NCBI GenBank assembly: GCA_039818285.1
Contig: JBCBUE010000028.1
Location: 1 to 40,292 of the forward strand
Direction: 5' to 3'
From: JBCBUE01 sp039818285
Lineage (GTDB): Bacteria; Planctomycetota; Phycisphaerae; Phycisphaerales; Phycisphaeraceae
Length of the DNA: 40,292 bases
Position 1 is the first letter of the stretch; each line of letters opens with the position of its first letter. Shown here piece after piece: positions 23,264 to 31,600 of the stretch. The position numbers and the translations under genes are program-made. The notes under the pieces were generated by a model. It was not told where the DNA came from. It did no database searches and saw nothing but the letters and a program-made list of their open reading frames with translations.

Positions 23264-23269
23264 TACATT
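23264..23269 (+). promoter_or_regulatory. Candidate -10 hexamer TACATT of xseB
   Basis: TACATT is followed by 8 nt and the ATG at 23278, lying in the short gap after xseA. It is part of GCTACATTGACG, one base different from the 12-mers at 6117 and 7936. xseB could therefore have its own leaderless transcript. Confidence 0.5.
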
Positions 23270-23277
23270 GACGGCTC

Positions 23278-23571
23278 ATGTCGCAGCGGGCCGAAGACGG
23301 ATCGAGCGAAGACGCGGTGAGTTTTGAGGAAGCGATCGCGCGGGTGGAGGCGATCGTGGAGCGGATCGAGTCGGGGGAGGCGGGGTTGGAGGAGTCGATT
23401 GCGGCGTACGAGCAGGGGGCGGCGCTAGTGAAGCGTTGCCGGGCGGTGCTGGACCGGGCCGAGCGACGGATCGAGGAGCTGACGATTGAGGAGGTGTCGG
23501 GCGAGGCGGCGGAGGACGCGGGGTCGATCGAGGGGCGTGGCGTGTCGGGCGATGAGGATGCGCCGTTTTGA
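23278..23571 (+). CDS. xseB: Exodeoxyribonuclease VII small subunit
   Basis: A 97-residue protein whose core (residues 14-66) matches the XseB coiled-coil: SFEEAIARVEAIVERIESG, then GLEESIAAYEQGAALVKRC. Several copies bind each XseA and are needed for activity. The C-terminal 30 residues are acidic, Gly/Ser-rich and probably disordered, longer than in most XseB. Its stop overlaps the TTG start of the prepilin peptidase gene by four bases (TTGA). Confidence 0.95.
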   Translation: MSQRAEDGSSEDAVSFEEAIARVEAIVERIESGEAGLEESIAAYEQGAALVKRCRAVLDRAERRIEELTIEEVSGEAAEDAGSIEGRGVSGDEDAPF

Positions 23572-25115
23572 TCGGGCTGTGGGTCTGGTTGCTGCTGGCG
23601 TTCGCGTACGGGGCGTGCGTGGGGAGTTTCTTGAACGTGGTGATCCTGCGGATGCCCGAGGGCGTGAGCCTGATCCATCCGCCCAGCCACGATCCGGCGA
23701 CGGGTCGGAAGCTGTCGTGGTGGGAGAACATCCCGATCCTGAGTTACCTGATGCTGGGCGCTCGGAGCCGTCACTCGGGTGGGTGGATCAGCCCGCAGTA
23801 CCCGGTGGTGGAGTTCTTGACGGGGGTGATGTTCGTGTGGCTGGCGTGGGTGTACTACGGGACGGGGCTTCGGCCGTCGTTCTCGCACCCGGGTCTGGAG
23901 GCGACGTGGCCGGTGCTGCTGGTGCACCTGGCGTTGATCGGGTCGTTGATCGCCGCGACGGTGATCGACGCGCGGCTGTACATCATCCCGCTGCCGATCA
24001 CGTGGTTCGTGGGGGTGGTGGCGTTGGTGGTGCTGCCGGTGGCGACGGCGCTGGGGTATCCGCCGGGGCCGACGACGATCGCGTTTCCGTCTCGGACGGT
24101 GAACAACGCGGTGGACCTGCGATCGGTGTTTGCGTCGCCGATGATCAGCGACGTTGGGATGTACATCGCGATCGGGGGGTTGATCGGTCTGGTGGTGGCG
24201 AACGCGTTGCTGCTGGTGGGGGTGGTGCCGCGTTCGTTTGATGAGAGTCGGCTGGTGGTGGCGTCGCCGGGGGAGGGGGAGGAGGCCGGCGAGGCAGGGG
24301 CACCGGTTGCGGAGGGCGATGCCCCGGTGGCAAAAGTGTGGGGGGCGCTGGCGTGGGGGTCGATCGGTCTGGGCGTGGTGACGGCGGTGCTGCTGGCGTT
24401 GGGGCTGGCTTGGCCGAAGGCGGTGTACCCGGCGGCGCCGCCGGCGGCGGGGTGGAACACGGGGCTGGCGCCAGCGCCCGGGCTGTGGCAGTTCTCGGGC
24501 AACTCGGTGGGCTGGCTGTTGGGGCTGGCGGTGGCGGCGTTGGTGACGGCGTGGGGGGCGATGATCCTGATCGGGCTGCTGGGCGATCGGGCGGACGCGG
24601 CGGAGGTGGAGGCGGAGGTGACGAGCTTCCCGCGTCCGCGGAGGGAGATGCTGCGGGAGTTGCTGTTCGTGGGGTTCCCGATCGTGGGGGGGCTGATGGG
24701 GCTGGCGGTGGCGGTGGGGCAGGGGATGCTCGGGCCGGGCCCGCCGCCCGCGCCGGCGCCCGCCCCGCCGCGGGCGCTGGTGCGGGCCGGGGTCGTGGGC
24801 GGCCCTCTGATCGGCGGGGGCGTGGTGTGGCTGACGCGGATCCTGGGGACGCTGGCGTTCGGTCGGGAGGCGATGGGGCTGGGGGACGTTCACCTGATGG
24901 CGGCGGCGGGAGCGGTGATCGGGTCGATCGACGTGACGGTGGCGTTCTTTCTCGCGCCTTTCTTCGGGCTGGCGGGGGCAGCGGTGATGTACGGGGCGTC
25001 GGCGATCGCCAAGGGCCGGGTCCGCGTGATCCCGTACGGGCCGTACCTGGCGGCGGCGGTGGTGGTGATGATGGCGGCCCGCGTCCCGATCCTCCGTTTC
25101 CTTGGTATTCTCTGA
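23568..25115 (+). CDS. Type IV prepilin peptidase (A24 family), divergent: no Cys motif, large insertion
   Basis: The enzyme removes the leader of type IV pilin-like proteins on the cytoplasmic side and methylates the new N-terminus. The N-terminal part is recognisable: GSFLNVVILRMPEG, WWENIPILSYLMLGARSR, and YPVVEFLTG. Both catalytic aspartates are present, Asp134 in VIDARLYIIP and Asp440 in MGLGDVHLM. Two things are odd. The usual paired CxxC zinc site around residues 36-72 is absent (HPPSH and RSRHSGG replace it). The two aspartates are about 306 residues apart instead of about 60, because of a long insertion with extra membrane spans and acidic and Pro/Ala-rich loops (about 160-430). TTG overlaps the xseB stop. 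It probably processes the prepilin at 27676. Confidence 0.85.
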   Translation: MIGLWVWLLLAFAYGACVGSFLNVVILRMPEGVSLIHPPSHDPATGRKLSWWENIPILSYLMLGARSRHSGGWISPQYPVVEFLTGVMFVWLAWVYYGTGLRPSFSHPGLEATWPVLLVHLALIGSLIAATVIDARLYIIPLPITWFVGVVALVVLPVATALGYPPGPTTIAFPSRTVNNAVDLRSVFASPMISDVGMYIAIGGLIGLVVANALLLVGVVPRSFDESRLVVASPGEGEEAGEAGAPVAEGDAPVAKVWGALAWGSIGLGVVTAVLLALGLAWPKAVYPAAPPAAGWNTGLAPAPGLWQFSGNSVGWLLGLAVAALVTAWGAMILIGLLGDRADAAEVEAEVTSFPRPRREMLRELLFVGFPIVGGLMGLAVAVGQGMLGPGPPPAPAPAPPRALVRAGVVGGPLIGGGVVWLTRILGTLAFGREAMGLGDVHLMAAAGAVIGSIDVTVAFFLAPFFGLAGAAVMYGASAIAKGRVRVIPYGPYLAAAVVVMMAARVPILRFLGIL

Positions 25116-25161
25116 CCGTCCCGTCCGACGGCCCGGCCGTCCGAGCAAGGAAGCCAAACCC

Positions 25162-25821
25162 ATGACCTCGACTCTTTCGCGTTTCGTGCCATTGGTGCTT
25201 GCGCTGGCGGCGATGCCGCTGCTGGTGGGCTGCAACGACGATCTCAAGCTGAAGAACGCGGCGCTGGTCGACGAGAACGTCGAGCTGCGTGACGAGCTGG
25301 ACCGCACGCGGGCGGCGCTGGACTCGGCCGAGTCCGAGCGGTCTGAGCTGCTGGCGCGGGTGAATCAGCTCGAGCTGACCTCGTCGTCGGTCGCTCCCCT
25401 CGAGCCCGGGCCGGCGTCGGCGAACACCGGTTTTGAGTCGATCGCGGGCATCGAGACGTACTCGACGGGCGGGACGGTCAACGTCCGCATCCCCGGCGAC
25501 GTGTTGTTCGCGCCGGGCAAGGTCGACCTGCGCGGCTCGTCGACGCAGACGCTCAGCGAGGTCGCCGGCGTGCTCAACAGCCAGTACCCCGATGCCGTGG
25601 TTCGCGTCGAGGGTTACACCGACACCGACCCGATCCGCAAGAGCAAGTGGGCCGACAACCTCGAGCTGAGCCTGCAGCGGTCGGCCGCGGTGCATCGGTA
25701 CCTGGCCAAGCAGGGCGTGAGCCCGGAGCGGATGTACGCCGCGGGTTTCGGCGAGACGCGGCCGCAGGGCAGCAAGGCGCAGAGCCGGCGGGTCGAGATC
25801 GTCGTGGTGCTGAACGAGTGA
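25162..25821 (+). CDS. OmpA/Pal-like peptidoglycan-associated lipoprotein
   Basis: A 219-residue outer-membrane-type lipoprotein. The signal peptide ends in a lipobox (LLVGC, Cys24). Residues 27-75 form a heptad-like coiled coil (Leu/Glu/Arg rich). After a short linker the OmpA-like domain (about 105-217) shows the classic VRVEGYTDTDP and MYAAGFGETRPQGS, the parts that hold diaminopimelate of peptidoglycan, and a closing SRRVEIVV. It anchors the outer envelope to the cell wall. The start has AAGGAAG 11 nt upstream. TATTCT at 25106-25111, overlapping the end of the peptidase gene, could be its -10. hisH starts 4 nt after the stop. Confidence 0.9.
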   Translation: MTSTLSRFVPLVLALAAMPLLVGCNDDLKLKNAALVDENVELRDELDRTRAALDSAESERSELLARVNQLELTSSSVAPLEPGPASANTGFESIAGIETYSTGGTVNVRIPGDVLFAPGKVDLRGSSTQTLSEVAGVLNSQYPDAVVRVEGYTDTDPIRKSKWADNLELSLQRSAAVHRYLAKQGVSPERMYAAGFGETRPQGSKAQSRRVEIVVVLNE

Positions 25822-25825
25822 TCGG

Positions 25826-26506
25826 GTGAGCGCGACGACGATCGGCGTGGTGGACTACGGGATGGGGAACCTGCGATCGGTGCAGAAGGCGATCGAGCGC
25901 GTGGTCGGCGAGGCGGGGCTCGACGTCGTCTGCGAGGTGGTGGGTTCGGCCGAGGGGATCGCGCGGTGCGACGGACTGATCCTGCCGGGCGTCGGGGCGT
26001 TCGGCGACGGGATGCGTCAGCTGGCCGAGCGGGGTTTGGAGGCGGCGGTGCACGGCGTGGCGGCGAGCGGCCGGCCGATGCTGGGCGTGTGCCTGGGGAT
26101 GCAACTGCTGTTTACGACGTCGACGGAGGGGCCGGGCGGGTCGGCCGAGACGGTCGACGGGCTGGGGCTGATCGACGGGCGGGTCGTCGAGATCGAGCCG
26201 GTGCGTGGCGGCCAGCCCGTCAAGGTGCCGCAGATGGGGTGGAACGCGTTGGACTTCTCGGGCGATGATCCGCTGCTGAGCGGTCTGTCGTCGGGGTGCT
26301 GGGTGTACTTCGTGCACGGGTATCACGCGGTGGTGGAGGCCGCGGACGACGTGCTGGCGACGACGGATTACGGCGGGCCGATCGTGGCGGTGGTGCGACG
26401 CGGGAAAGTGTGGGGCACGCAGTTCCACCCGGAGAAGTCGCAGGCGGTGGGGCTGGCGATGCTCGGCAACTTCGCGGCGCTGGTCGCCGGCGGGGTGCCG
26501 GCGTGA
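25826..26506 (+). CDS. hisH: Imidazole glycerol phosphate synthase, glutamine amidotransferase subunit
   Basis: HisH releases ammonia from glutamine for HisF, at the branch of histidine and purine synthesis. The class I amidotransferase triad is visible: Cys89 in GVCLGMQ, with His and Glu in QFHPEKSQ. The N-terminus VVDYGMGNLRSVQKA and VKVPQMGWN are typical. At 226 residues the length is normal. It starts with GTG 4 nt after the lipoprotein stop and overlaps the next gene by four bases (GTGA). No other his gene is in the window, so HisF must be supplied from elsewhere. Confidence 0.95.
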   Translation: MSATTIGVVDYGMGNLRSVQKAIERVVGEAGLDVVCEVVGSAEGIARCDGLILPGVGAFGDGMRQLAERGLEAAVHGVAASGRPMLGVCLGMQLLFTTSTEGPGGSAETVDGLGLIDGRVVEIEPVRGGQPVKVPQMGWNALDFSGDDPLLSGLSSGCWVYFVHGYHAVVEAADDVLATTDYGGPIVAVVRRGKVWGTQFHPEKSQAVGLAMLGNFAALVAGGVPA

Positions 26507-27669
26507 CCGACCCGCCGGTCAGCCGCGACGGGTACGGGCTGACCGACGTCCAGTCGTTTCGCGGCGTCCTCCCGCAGCTGGCGGACCCCCACGGCTACAC
26601 GCCCTGCGCCGTCGACTACGTGACCGACGCGCACTTCCGGGCGTATTGGCTGGATCTGTTCGCCGAGCACATGCCCACGATGGGCGATCACGCGGTGGAA
26701 GAGGTCGAGGACACGGGCGGCGACGTCGTCGATGCGCGGCGTCGGGCGGACGCGGCGGTTGATGGTTTCCTCGCCTGGCTGGACCGCTGCCGGGGCGACA
26801 TCGCGGCGGTCGCGGCCGAGGCCGGGCAGGGCGGTCGGCTGACGATGCTGGACGTCTGCTGGGAGCGGGAGCGTCGGCTGCGGGCGGCGGGGTTCGACGA
26901 TCCGTACCGGCTGGCGAAGTACCGGGAGAACGAGTCGGCGTTGAAGGTGCTGCCGGGGCTGCTGGCCCGGCTGGACGCGATGCCGGCGGCGGATCGGCTG
27001 GCGGCGATCACACGCGGCGTCTTCGCGGGCAACATCTTCGACCTGGGGGCGACGCAGACGCAGGCGATGTTCCGCGAGAAGCGGGTCGACTTTATGGACA
27101 CGCTCAAGCGGCTCAAGCCTCGGCCGTGGCTGGTGGACGACGCGGACGCGTGGCTGGCGGCGTTCGAGACCGGCTGGGGGTGCCCGCTGGTGTTCGTGGA
27201 CAACGCCGGGCCGGACATCGTGCTGGGGATGCTGCCGCTGGTGCGGGAGCTGCTGCGGCGGTGCGAGGCGGTGATCGTGGCGGCGAACACCTTCCCGTCG
27301 CTGAACGACGTGACGATCGACGACCTGGCGACGCTGGTGGACCACGCGGCGGCGGCGGACGGCGAGCTGGCTGAGGCGCGGGCGGCGGGTCGGCTGGTGC
27401 TGGTGGGCAGCGGGAACGGGGCGCCGCTGATCGACCTGACGCGGTTGAGCCCGGAACTGGAGGCCCTGGCGGGTTCGGGCGTCGGCGGGCGGGCGGTCGA
27501 TCTGGTGATCCTGGAGGGGATGGGCCGGGCGGTGGAGAGCAACTACCACGCGGAGTTCACGGTGGACGTGCTGAAGACGTGCATGGTGAAAGACCCGGGG
27601 ATCGCCGAGGAGCTGGGGGGCGAGTTGTTCGACCTGGTCCTGAGATTTGTGCCGGCGTGCGGGCAATAA
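26503..27669 (+). CDS. DUF89/ARMT1-type metal-dependent phosphatase
   Basis: A 388-residue protein of the DUF89 family, which uses a Mn or Co centre to dephosphorylate small metabolites. Visible signatures are GNIFDLGA (176-183), FVDNAGPDIVLGMLPLVREL (231-250, metal-binding Asp and Asn), ANTFPSLNDVT (261-271) and a closing ILEGMGRAVESN. These match the subgroup found at the C-terminus of eukaryotic pantothenate kinase 4, which acts on 4'-phosphopantetheine and its damaged forms, better than the sugar-phosphate subgroup; the subgroup assignment is from memory. It starts with GTG overlapping the hisH stop, so it is translated with hisH. Confidence 0.8.
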   Translation: MTDPPVSRDGYGLTDVQSFRGVLPQLADPHGYTPCAVDYVTDAHFRAYWLDLFAEHMPTMGDHAVEEVEDTGGDVVDARRRADAAVDGFLAWLDRCRGDIAAVAAEAGQGGRLTMLDVCWERERRLRAAGFDDPYRLAKYRENESALKVLPGLLARLDAMPAADRLAAITRGVFAGNIFDLGATQTQAMFREKRVDFMDTLKRLKPRPWLVDDADAWLAAFETGWGCPLVFVDNAGPDIVLGMLPLVRELLRRCEAVIVAANTFPSLNDVTIDDLATLVDHAAAADGELAEARAAGRLVLVGSGNGAPLIDLTRLSPELEALAGSGVGGRAVDLVILEGMGRAVESNYHAEFTVDVLKTCMVKDPGIAEELGGELFDLVLRFVPACGQ

Positions 27670-27675
27670 TCCGGG

Positions 27676-28338
27676 GTGAGACGCGTTTCCACGGGCATGA
27701 CGCAAGCTCTTTCCAGGGACCGCGGCTTCTCGCTCATCGAGTTGCTGGTGGTCATCTCCATCATCGCGCTGCTGATCGGGATCCTGCTGCCGACGATCGC
27801 GGCGGTGCGGGCCCGGGCCACGGGCATCGCCTGCGCGAGCAACCTGCGACAGATCGGGCTGGGCTTTGAGATGTACCACGGGGACTACGACCAGACGTTC
27901 CCGCGGGCCAACTGGATGCCCGCCCCGTTCCGACCGCAGCAGACCGACCGTCGGGCGATCAACGAGGCCCTGGACGCTTACATCCCCCTGGACGATCGTC
28001 AGAGCCAGCGGGTGTACGAGTGCCCGGGCGACGACGTCGTGAGTGAGCTGACGGCCGCGGCGTCGGGCCGGGAGCACGGCGTGAGCTACTACTACCAGTC
28101 GCGGCTGGGCGGGCGGACGGCCGAGAGCACCTGGCTGGTGCGTCGGCTGGGGCTGACGGAGTCGGACGTCCTGGTGATGTCCGACCTGGACGGCAGCGAC
28201 TTCGTCTTCAACTTCGACGACGACATGGACGACACCGTCTGGGATACCGACGCCGGGACGATCGACGTCGGGTTCAATCACCTCAACCGAAACGCCCTGT
28301 ACGCCGACGGCCACGTGGCCTATGCGCTGGGCAACTGA
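27676..28338 (+). CDS. Prepilin-type pseudopilin with planctomycetal C-terminal H-X-DG motif
   Basis: A 220-residue protein with a type IV prepilin leader: RDRG followed by the cleavage site and FSLIELLVVISIIALLIGIL, with Glu5 of the mature form. The C-terminus ends in FNHLNRNALYADGHVAYA, a form of the planctomycetal H-X9-DG signature that has eight instead of nine residues between His and Asp-Gly. Such proteins form pseudopili of type II secretion-like systems. The divergent prepilin peptidase at 23568 is the likely processing enzyme. The start could be GTG 27676 (an AATAAT hexamer ends 5 nt before it) or ATG 27697, which gives a leader of about 10 residues. Neither has a ribosome site. Confidence 0.88.
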   Translation: MRRVSTGMTQALSRDRGFSLIELLVVISIIALLIGILLPTIAAVRARATGIACASNLRQIGLGFEMYHGDYDQTFPRANWMPAPFRPQQTDRRAINEALDAYIPLDDRQSQRVYECPGDDVVSELTAAASGREHGVSYYYQSRLGGRTAESTWLVRRLGLTESDVLVMSDLDGSDFVFNFDDDMDDTVWDTDAGTIDVGFNHLNRNALYADGHVAYALGN

Positions 28339-28351
28339 CAAGGAAATCGAC

Positions 28352-29068
28352 ATGACCGGCAAGTCCAAGCGAGAGGCGGCCATGCGGGCCGAGCAGCGGG
28401 CCACGATGCGCAAGCGGCTGATGGCCGGCTGGCTGAGCGTGGTGGCGGCGGGCGTGCTGGTCGGCGGGGTGTACGTGTGGTGGGCGAACACGCCGCCGGG
28501 GCTGCCGGGCTCGCTGGACGAGGCGACGGCGGTGTACGCGAGCGTTCGGTACGCCAACCTGCCCGAGGGCCGCAAGGCCGACTACGCGCAGCGGACGCAG
28601 ACGCTGCTCAGCGAGGCCACCGAGGAGCAGCGGACGGCGTTCTTCGACGCGATGCGCGGCAACGAGGCGGCGCGGCGGTCGGCGTGGGACGCGCGTCGGG
28701 CGGCGATGGTGCAGCGGGCGCGGGCCTACGCCTTGGCCGACGAGACCGAGCGCCAGCGTTTGCTCGACGAGATGGCGGCCGAGTGGGCGGCGATGCGCGA
28801 GGCCATGCGTGCGGCCCGGGACGGCGGCGGCGATCGCGAGTCGATGAGCGAGGAAGAGCGTGAGCAGGCCCGCGAGCAGCGTCGACAGGACATGGTCCAG
28901 CGCATCGATGATTACGCGGCGACGGGCAACCCTCAGGACATGCGGTTGGTGCGCGACATGATGAGGGACATGCGTGAACGCTCCGGCGGCGGTGGAGAGG
29001 GGGGCCCGGGCGGCGGTGGGCCGGGTCGTGGCGGACCGGGCGGCGGAGGCGGGCCGGGTCGGGGGTGA
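28352..29068 (+). CDS. Single-span membrane protein with glycine-rich tail
   Basis: A 238-residue protein: basic N-terminus, one membrane span (about 26-45), a long charged helical region (Glu, Arg, Ala, Met rich, about 60-205), and a tail made of repeated Gly-Gly-Pro-Gly-Arg-like units. No known domain is recognised. AAGGAAA lies 8 nt before the ATG; 13 nt separate it from the prepilin stop, so the two are probably one transcript. It may assist the pseudopilin system, but only position suggests this. Confidence 0.65.
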   Translation: MTGKSKREAAMRAEQRATMRKRLMAGWLSVVAAGVLVGGVYVWWANTPPGLPGSLDEATAVYASVRYANLPEGRKADYAQRTQTLLSEATEEQRTAFFDAMRGNEAARRSAWDARRAAMVQRARAYALADETERQRLLDEMAAEWAAMREAMRAARDGGGDRESMSEEEREQAREQRRQDMVQRIDDYAATGNPQDMRLVRDMMRDMRERSGGGGEGGPGGGGPGRGGPGGGGGPGRG

Positions 29069-29082
29069 GCCGATCGATCGGC
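29069..29082. repeat. Perfect 14-bp palindrome GCCGATCGATCGGC
   Basis: The palindrome begins directly after the stop codon of the gene at 28352. It has no loop and no T run, so it is not a normal terminator. It lies in the 101-nt gap between converging genes; nothing else is seen there. Confidence 0.5.
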
Positions 29083-29169
29083 GACGTGCTGAGCGATGGG
29101 GGGCGTTGCCGCGTGGTTGAACGCCGCGGGGCTGCGTCGCTGCGCGAGGGCTGAAGTGGGCGATGCGGT

Positions 29170-31476
29170 TCAGGCCGACTCGGCGCGTTGCTCGGCCGGC
29201 CGGGGCGAGGCGGCGGGTTTGCCGGAGCGGCCGCCGTCGGGGTACTTGATGCGGGCGTGGTAGATGGCGTTGAGCGTCTTGGTGATCGAGGCCTCGACGC
29301 GGGAGAGTTCGGCGAGGGTGAGGTTGGCGTCGTCGAACTGGCCGTCCATGAGTCGCTTGTTGGCCTGGGAGTGGACGAGCTGCTCGATGCGGACGGGCGT
29401 GGGCTCGGGCAGGGCGCGGGCGGCGGCCTCGACGCCGTCGCAGAGGAGCATGATGGCGGCCTCGCGCGACTGGGGCTTGGGGCCGGGGTAGCGGAACTCG
29501 AACTCGGAGGGGGCGGACTGTTCCTCGGCCTCGGTCTTCTTCTTGGCGGCGTGGTAGAAGTATTCGACGAGGGTGGTGCCGTGGTGGGACTCGATGAAGT
29601 GACGGATCGCGCCGGGCAGGCCGTACTCGCGGGCCATTTCGATGCCGTCCTTGACGTGTCCAACGATGATGAGCAGGGACATGGCCGGCGAGAGCTTGGC
29701 GTGTCGGTTGGGGCCGCCGCCCTGGTTCTCGATGAAATAGGCGGGCTTGTTGATCTTGCCGATGTCGTGGTACATGGCGCCGACGCGGCAGAGCAGGCCG
29801 TTGGCGCCGATGGTGTCGGCGGCGGCCTCGGCCATGTCGGCGATGCGGAGCGAGTGGGCGTAGGTGCCGGGCGCCTCCTGGGCCATGCGTTGCAGCAGGG
29901 GGTTGGAGGCGTCGTTGAGCTCTCGGAGCGTCATGGCGGTGGTGACGTGGAAGAGCTTTTCGATGTAGGGGACGAGGCCCTGCATGATGAAGCCGGCGAC
30001 GAGGCCGGCCGCGCCCGCGGCGCCGGCGGCGGCGGCGATGGGCCAGAGGCGGTCGTTGAGGTAGAGGTCGGGGGAGGCGGCGTGGCCGAGGCCGGCGGCC
30101 AGGGCCATGCCGATGCCGGCGAAGAAGCCGGTGCGGACGAGGGTGGAGGTGGTGCGGACCTCGTCGAGCAGGGCGGCGACCACGCCGACGCCGATGAGCC
30201 CGACGAGGCAGTCGGCGGCGGGCTGCTCGAGCACGAGGGCGACGACGATCGCCTGGCTGGCGCCGATCGCCAGGGCGAAGCGCTGCTCGTAGACGACCGC
30301 GAGCGTCATCGCGACCAGCACCGTCGGCAGGGTCGACCACAGCAGCGCCATGTTGGGCATGGCCACGGAGGTGACGACCGCGAGGACGAGCATGCCGGTG
30401 GTGAGCAGCATGAACGCCAGCCCGCGCATCGGGTTCTCGGCGACGCGGGGGTTGAAGGCGAGGATATAGGCCCACTGGCCGATCGCGATGGACGCGAGCA
30501 GCGCCGTGATCGCCAGGATGGTGACGAGGTGGTTGGCGGCGGGGCGGGAGTCGTGGAAGGCGGCGCGCTCGCGGGCGAGCAGCTCGAGCTGGCGGGGGCC
30601 GATGCGCTCTCCAAGGGCGACGATGGTGTCGCCACGCTGGTAGATGTCGATGATCGGGTCGACGCCGTCGAAGAGGGCCTGCCGGCGCTGCGCGGTGGCG
30701 TCTGGGTCGGGCAGGTAGGTCGGCTGCAGGTCGGCGAGGACGACGCTGCGGACGACGGGGCGCAGCTCGCGCGGGTACGGGCCGAGCTCGCGGTCGATCT
30801 CGGCGGCGATGAGATCGACCTGATCGACCGGGAACAGCACGTTGGACCCACGCGTCAGCTCGGTCTGGTTGTCCCGAGGATCGGGGTGGAGGATTCGGAT
30901 CGTCGTGGTCTTGTCGGTGTCGAGGATGCGGTTCGCGTCGTGCGGGGGGACGATGGCGAGCTCGAAGAGTCGTTGCAAGAAATCGCGGGTGTTTCGTTCC
31001 CACTCGGGCGTGGGGACCCCGTCGCGAATCTGAGTGCGGAGGGCGGCGAATGCCTGTGGCGTCAGCGGCGAGCCATCGGGCAGGGTGACGTTGTCGATGG
31101 ATTCGGAGGTGCCGATGGTTTGGACGAAGTTGTAGAGCTTGGCATTGAGCTCCCGCAGGTACTCGGTGTTGGCGGTGAAGATCTCGGGGGCGCGGGCGGC
31201 CTGGCGTTGTCGGGCGTCGAGGGTGGCGGCCTGGTCGACGGCGGCGAACTCGACGCGGGCGACGATGGGCTGGTCGACGCGCTGGTCGAGGACGACGCGG
31301 GGCTGGCTCTGGGAATAGATCGAGACGGCGCCGCCGATGAGGGCGAAGAGGGTGGCGAACAGCGAGGCCCAGAGCACCTTGTGCTGCCTGAGGGTGGACG
31401 ACACGGCGGCCGTCTGCCGGGGCATGTGACGGCGGATCTCGCGTCGTCGGGCGGAGGTGGGTTTGCTCTGGGCCAT
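29170..31476 (-). CDS. 7TM-HD domain phosphohydrolase (PgpH-like, probable c-di-AMP phosphodiesterase)
   Basis: A 768-residue membrane protein with the 7TM-7TMR-HD layout: one N-terminal span (about 34-54), a large extracellular region (about 60-310, 7TMR-HDED), a multi-span block (about 318-505), and a C-terminal HD domain (about 520-700). In the HD domain the motif is YHDIGK (His570, Asp571), with upstream YAHS and downstream IESHHGTTLVEYF as further metal ligands. Known members hydrolyse the second messenger c-di-AMP; others act on related nucleotides, so the substrate is an inference. The last 60 residues are basic and polar. It follows the NAD(P)HX epimerase on the same strand after 124 nt. 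No ybeY gene, a common neighbour, is seen. Confidence 0.88.
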   Translation of the reverse strand: MAQSKPTSARRREIRRHMPRQTAAVSSTLRQHKVLWASLFATLFALIGGAVSIYSQSQPRVVLDQRVDQPIVARVEFAAVDQAATLDARQRQAARAPEIFTANTEYLRELNAKLYNFVQTIGTSESIDNVTLPDGSPLTPQAFAALRTQIRDGVPTPEWERNTRDFLQRLFELAIVPPHDANRILDTDKTTTIRILHPDPRDNQTELTRGSNVLFPVDQVDLIAAEIDRELGPYPRELRPVVRSVVLADLQPTYLPDPDATAQRRQALFDGVDPIIDIYQRGDTIVALGERIGPRQLELLARERAAFHDSRPAANHLVTILAITALLASIAIGQWAYILAFNPRVAENPMRGLAFMLLTTGMLVLAVVTSVAMPNMALLWSTLPTVLVAMTLAVVYEQRFALAIGASQAIVVALVLEQPAADCLVGLIGVGVVAALLDEVRTTSTLVRTGFFAGIGMALAAGLGHAASPDLYLNDRLWPIAAAAGAAGAAGLVAGFIMQGLVPYIEKLFHVTTAMTLRELNDASNPLLQRMAQEAPGTYAHSLRIADMAEAAADTIGANGLLCRVGAMYHDIGKINKPAYFIENQGGGPNRHAKLSPAMSLLIIVGHVKDGIEMAREYGLPGAIRHFIESHHGTTLVEYFYHAAKKKTEAEEQSAPSEFEFRYPGPKPQSREAAIMLLCDGVEAAARALPEPTPVRIEQLVHSQANKRLMDGQFDDANLTLAELSRVEASITKTLNAIYHARIKYPDGGRSGKPAASPRPAEQRAESA

Positions 31477-31600
31477 GGGTCGCGGCGAGGGGTCGGCCGG
31501 GAGGGTCGGTCCTGCCTCTAGCTATCGGCGTGTCAGGCCGGGGGCGATGCCGGCGAGTGTAGCCGGGCGGGCGAGCCCGATAAAGGTGTTCGCCGCGCGG

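Noticed and set aside
29188..31521. Plus-strand frame of 777 codons antisense to the HD-domain gene
   Set aside because: Gly/Asp/Glu-rich shadow; the minus strand carries HD motifs and membrane spans.
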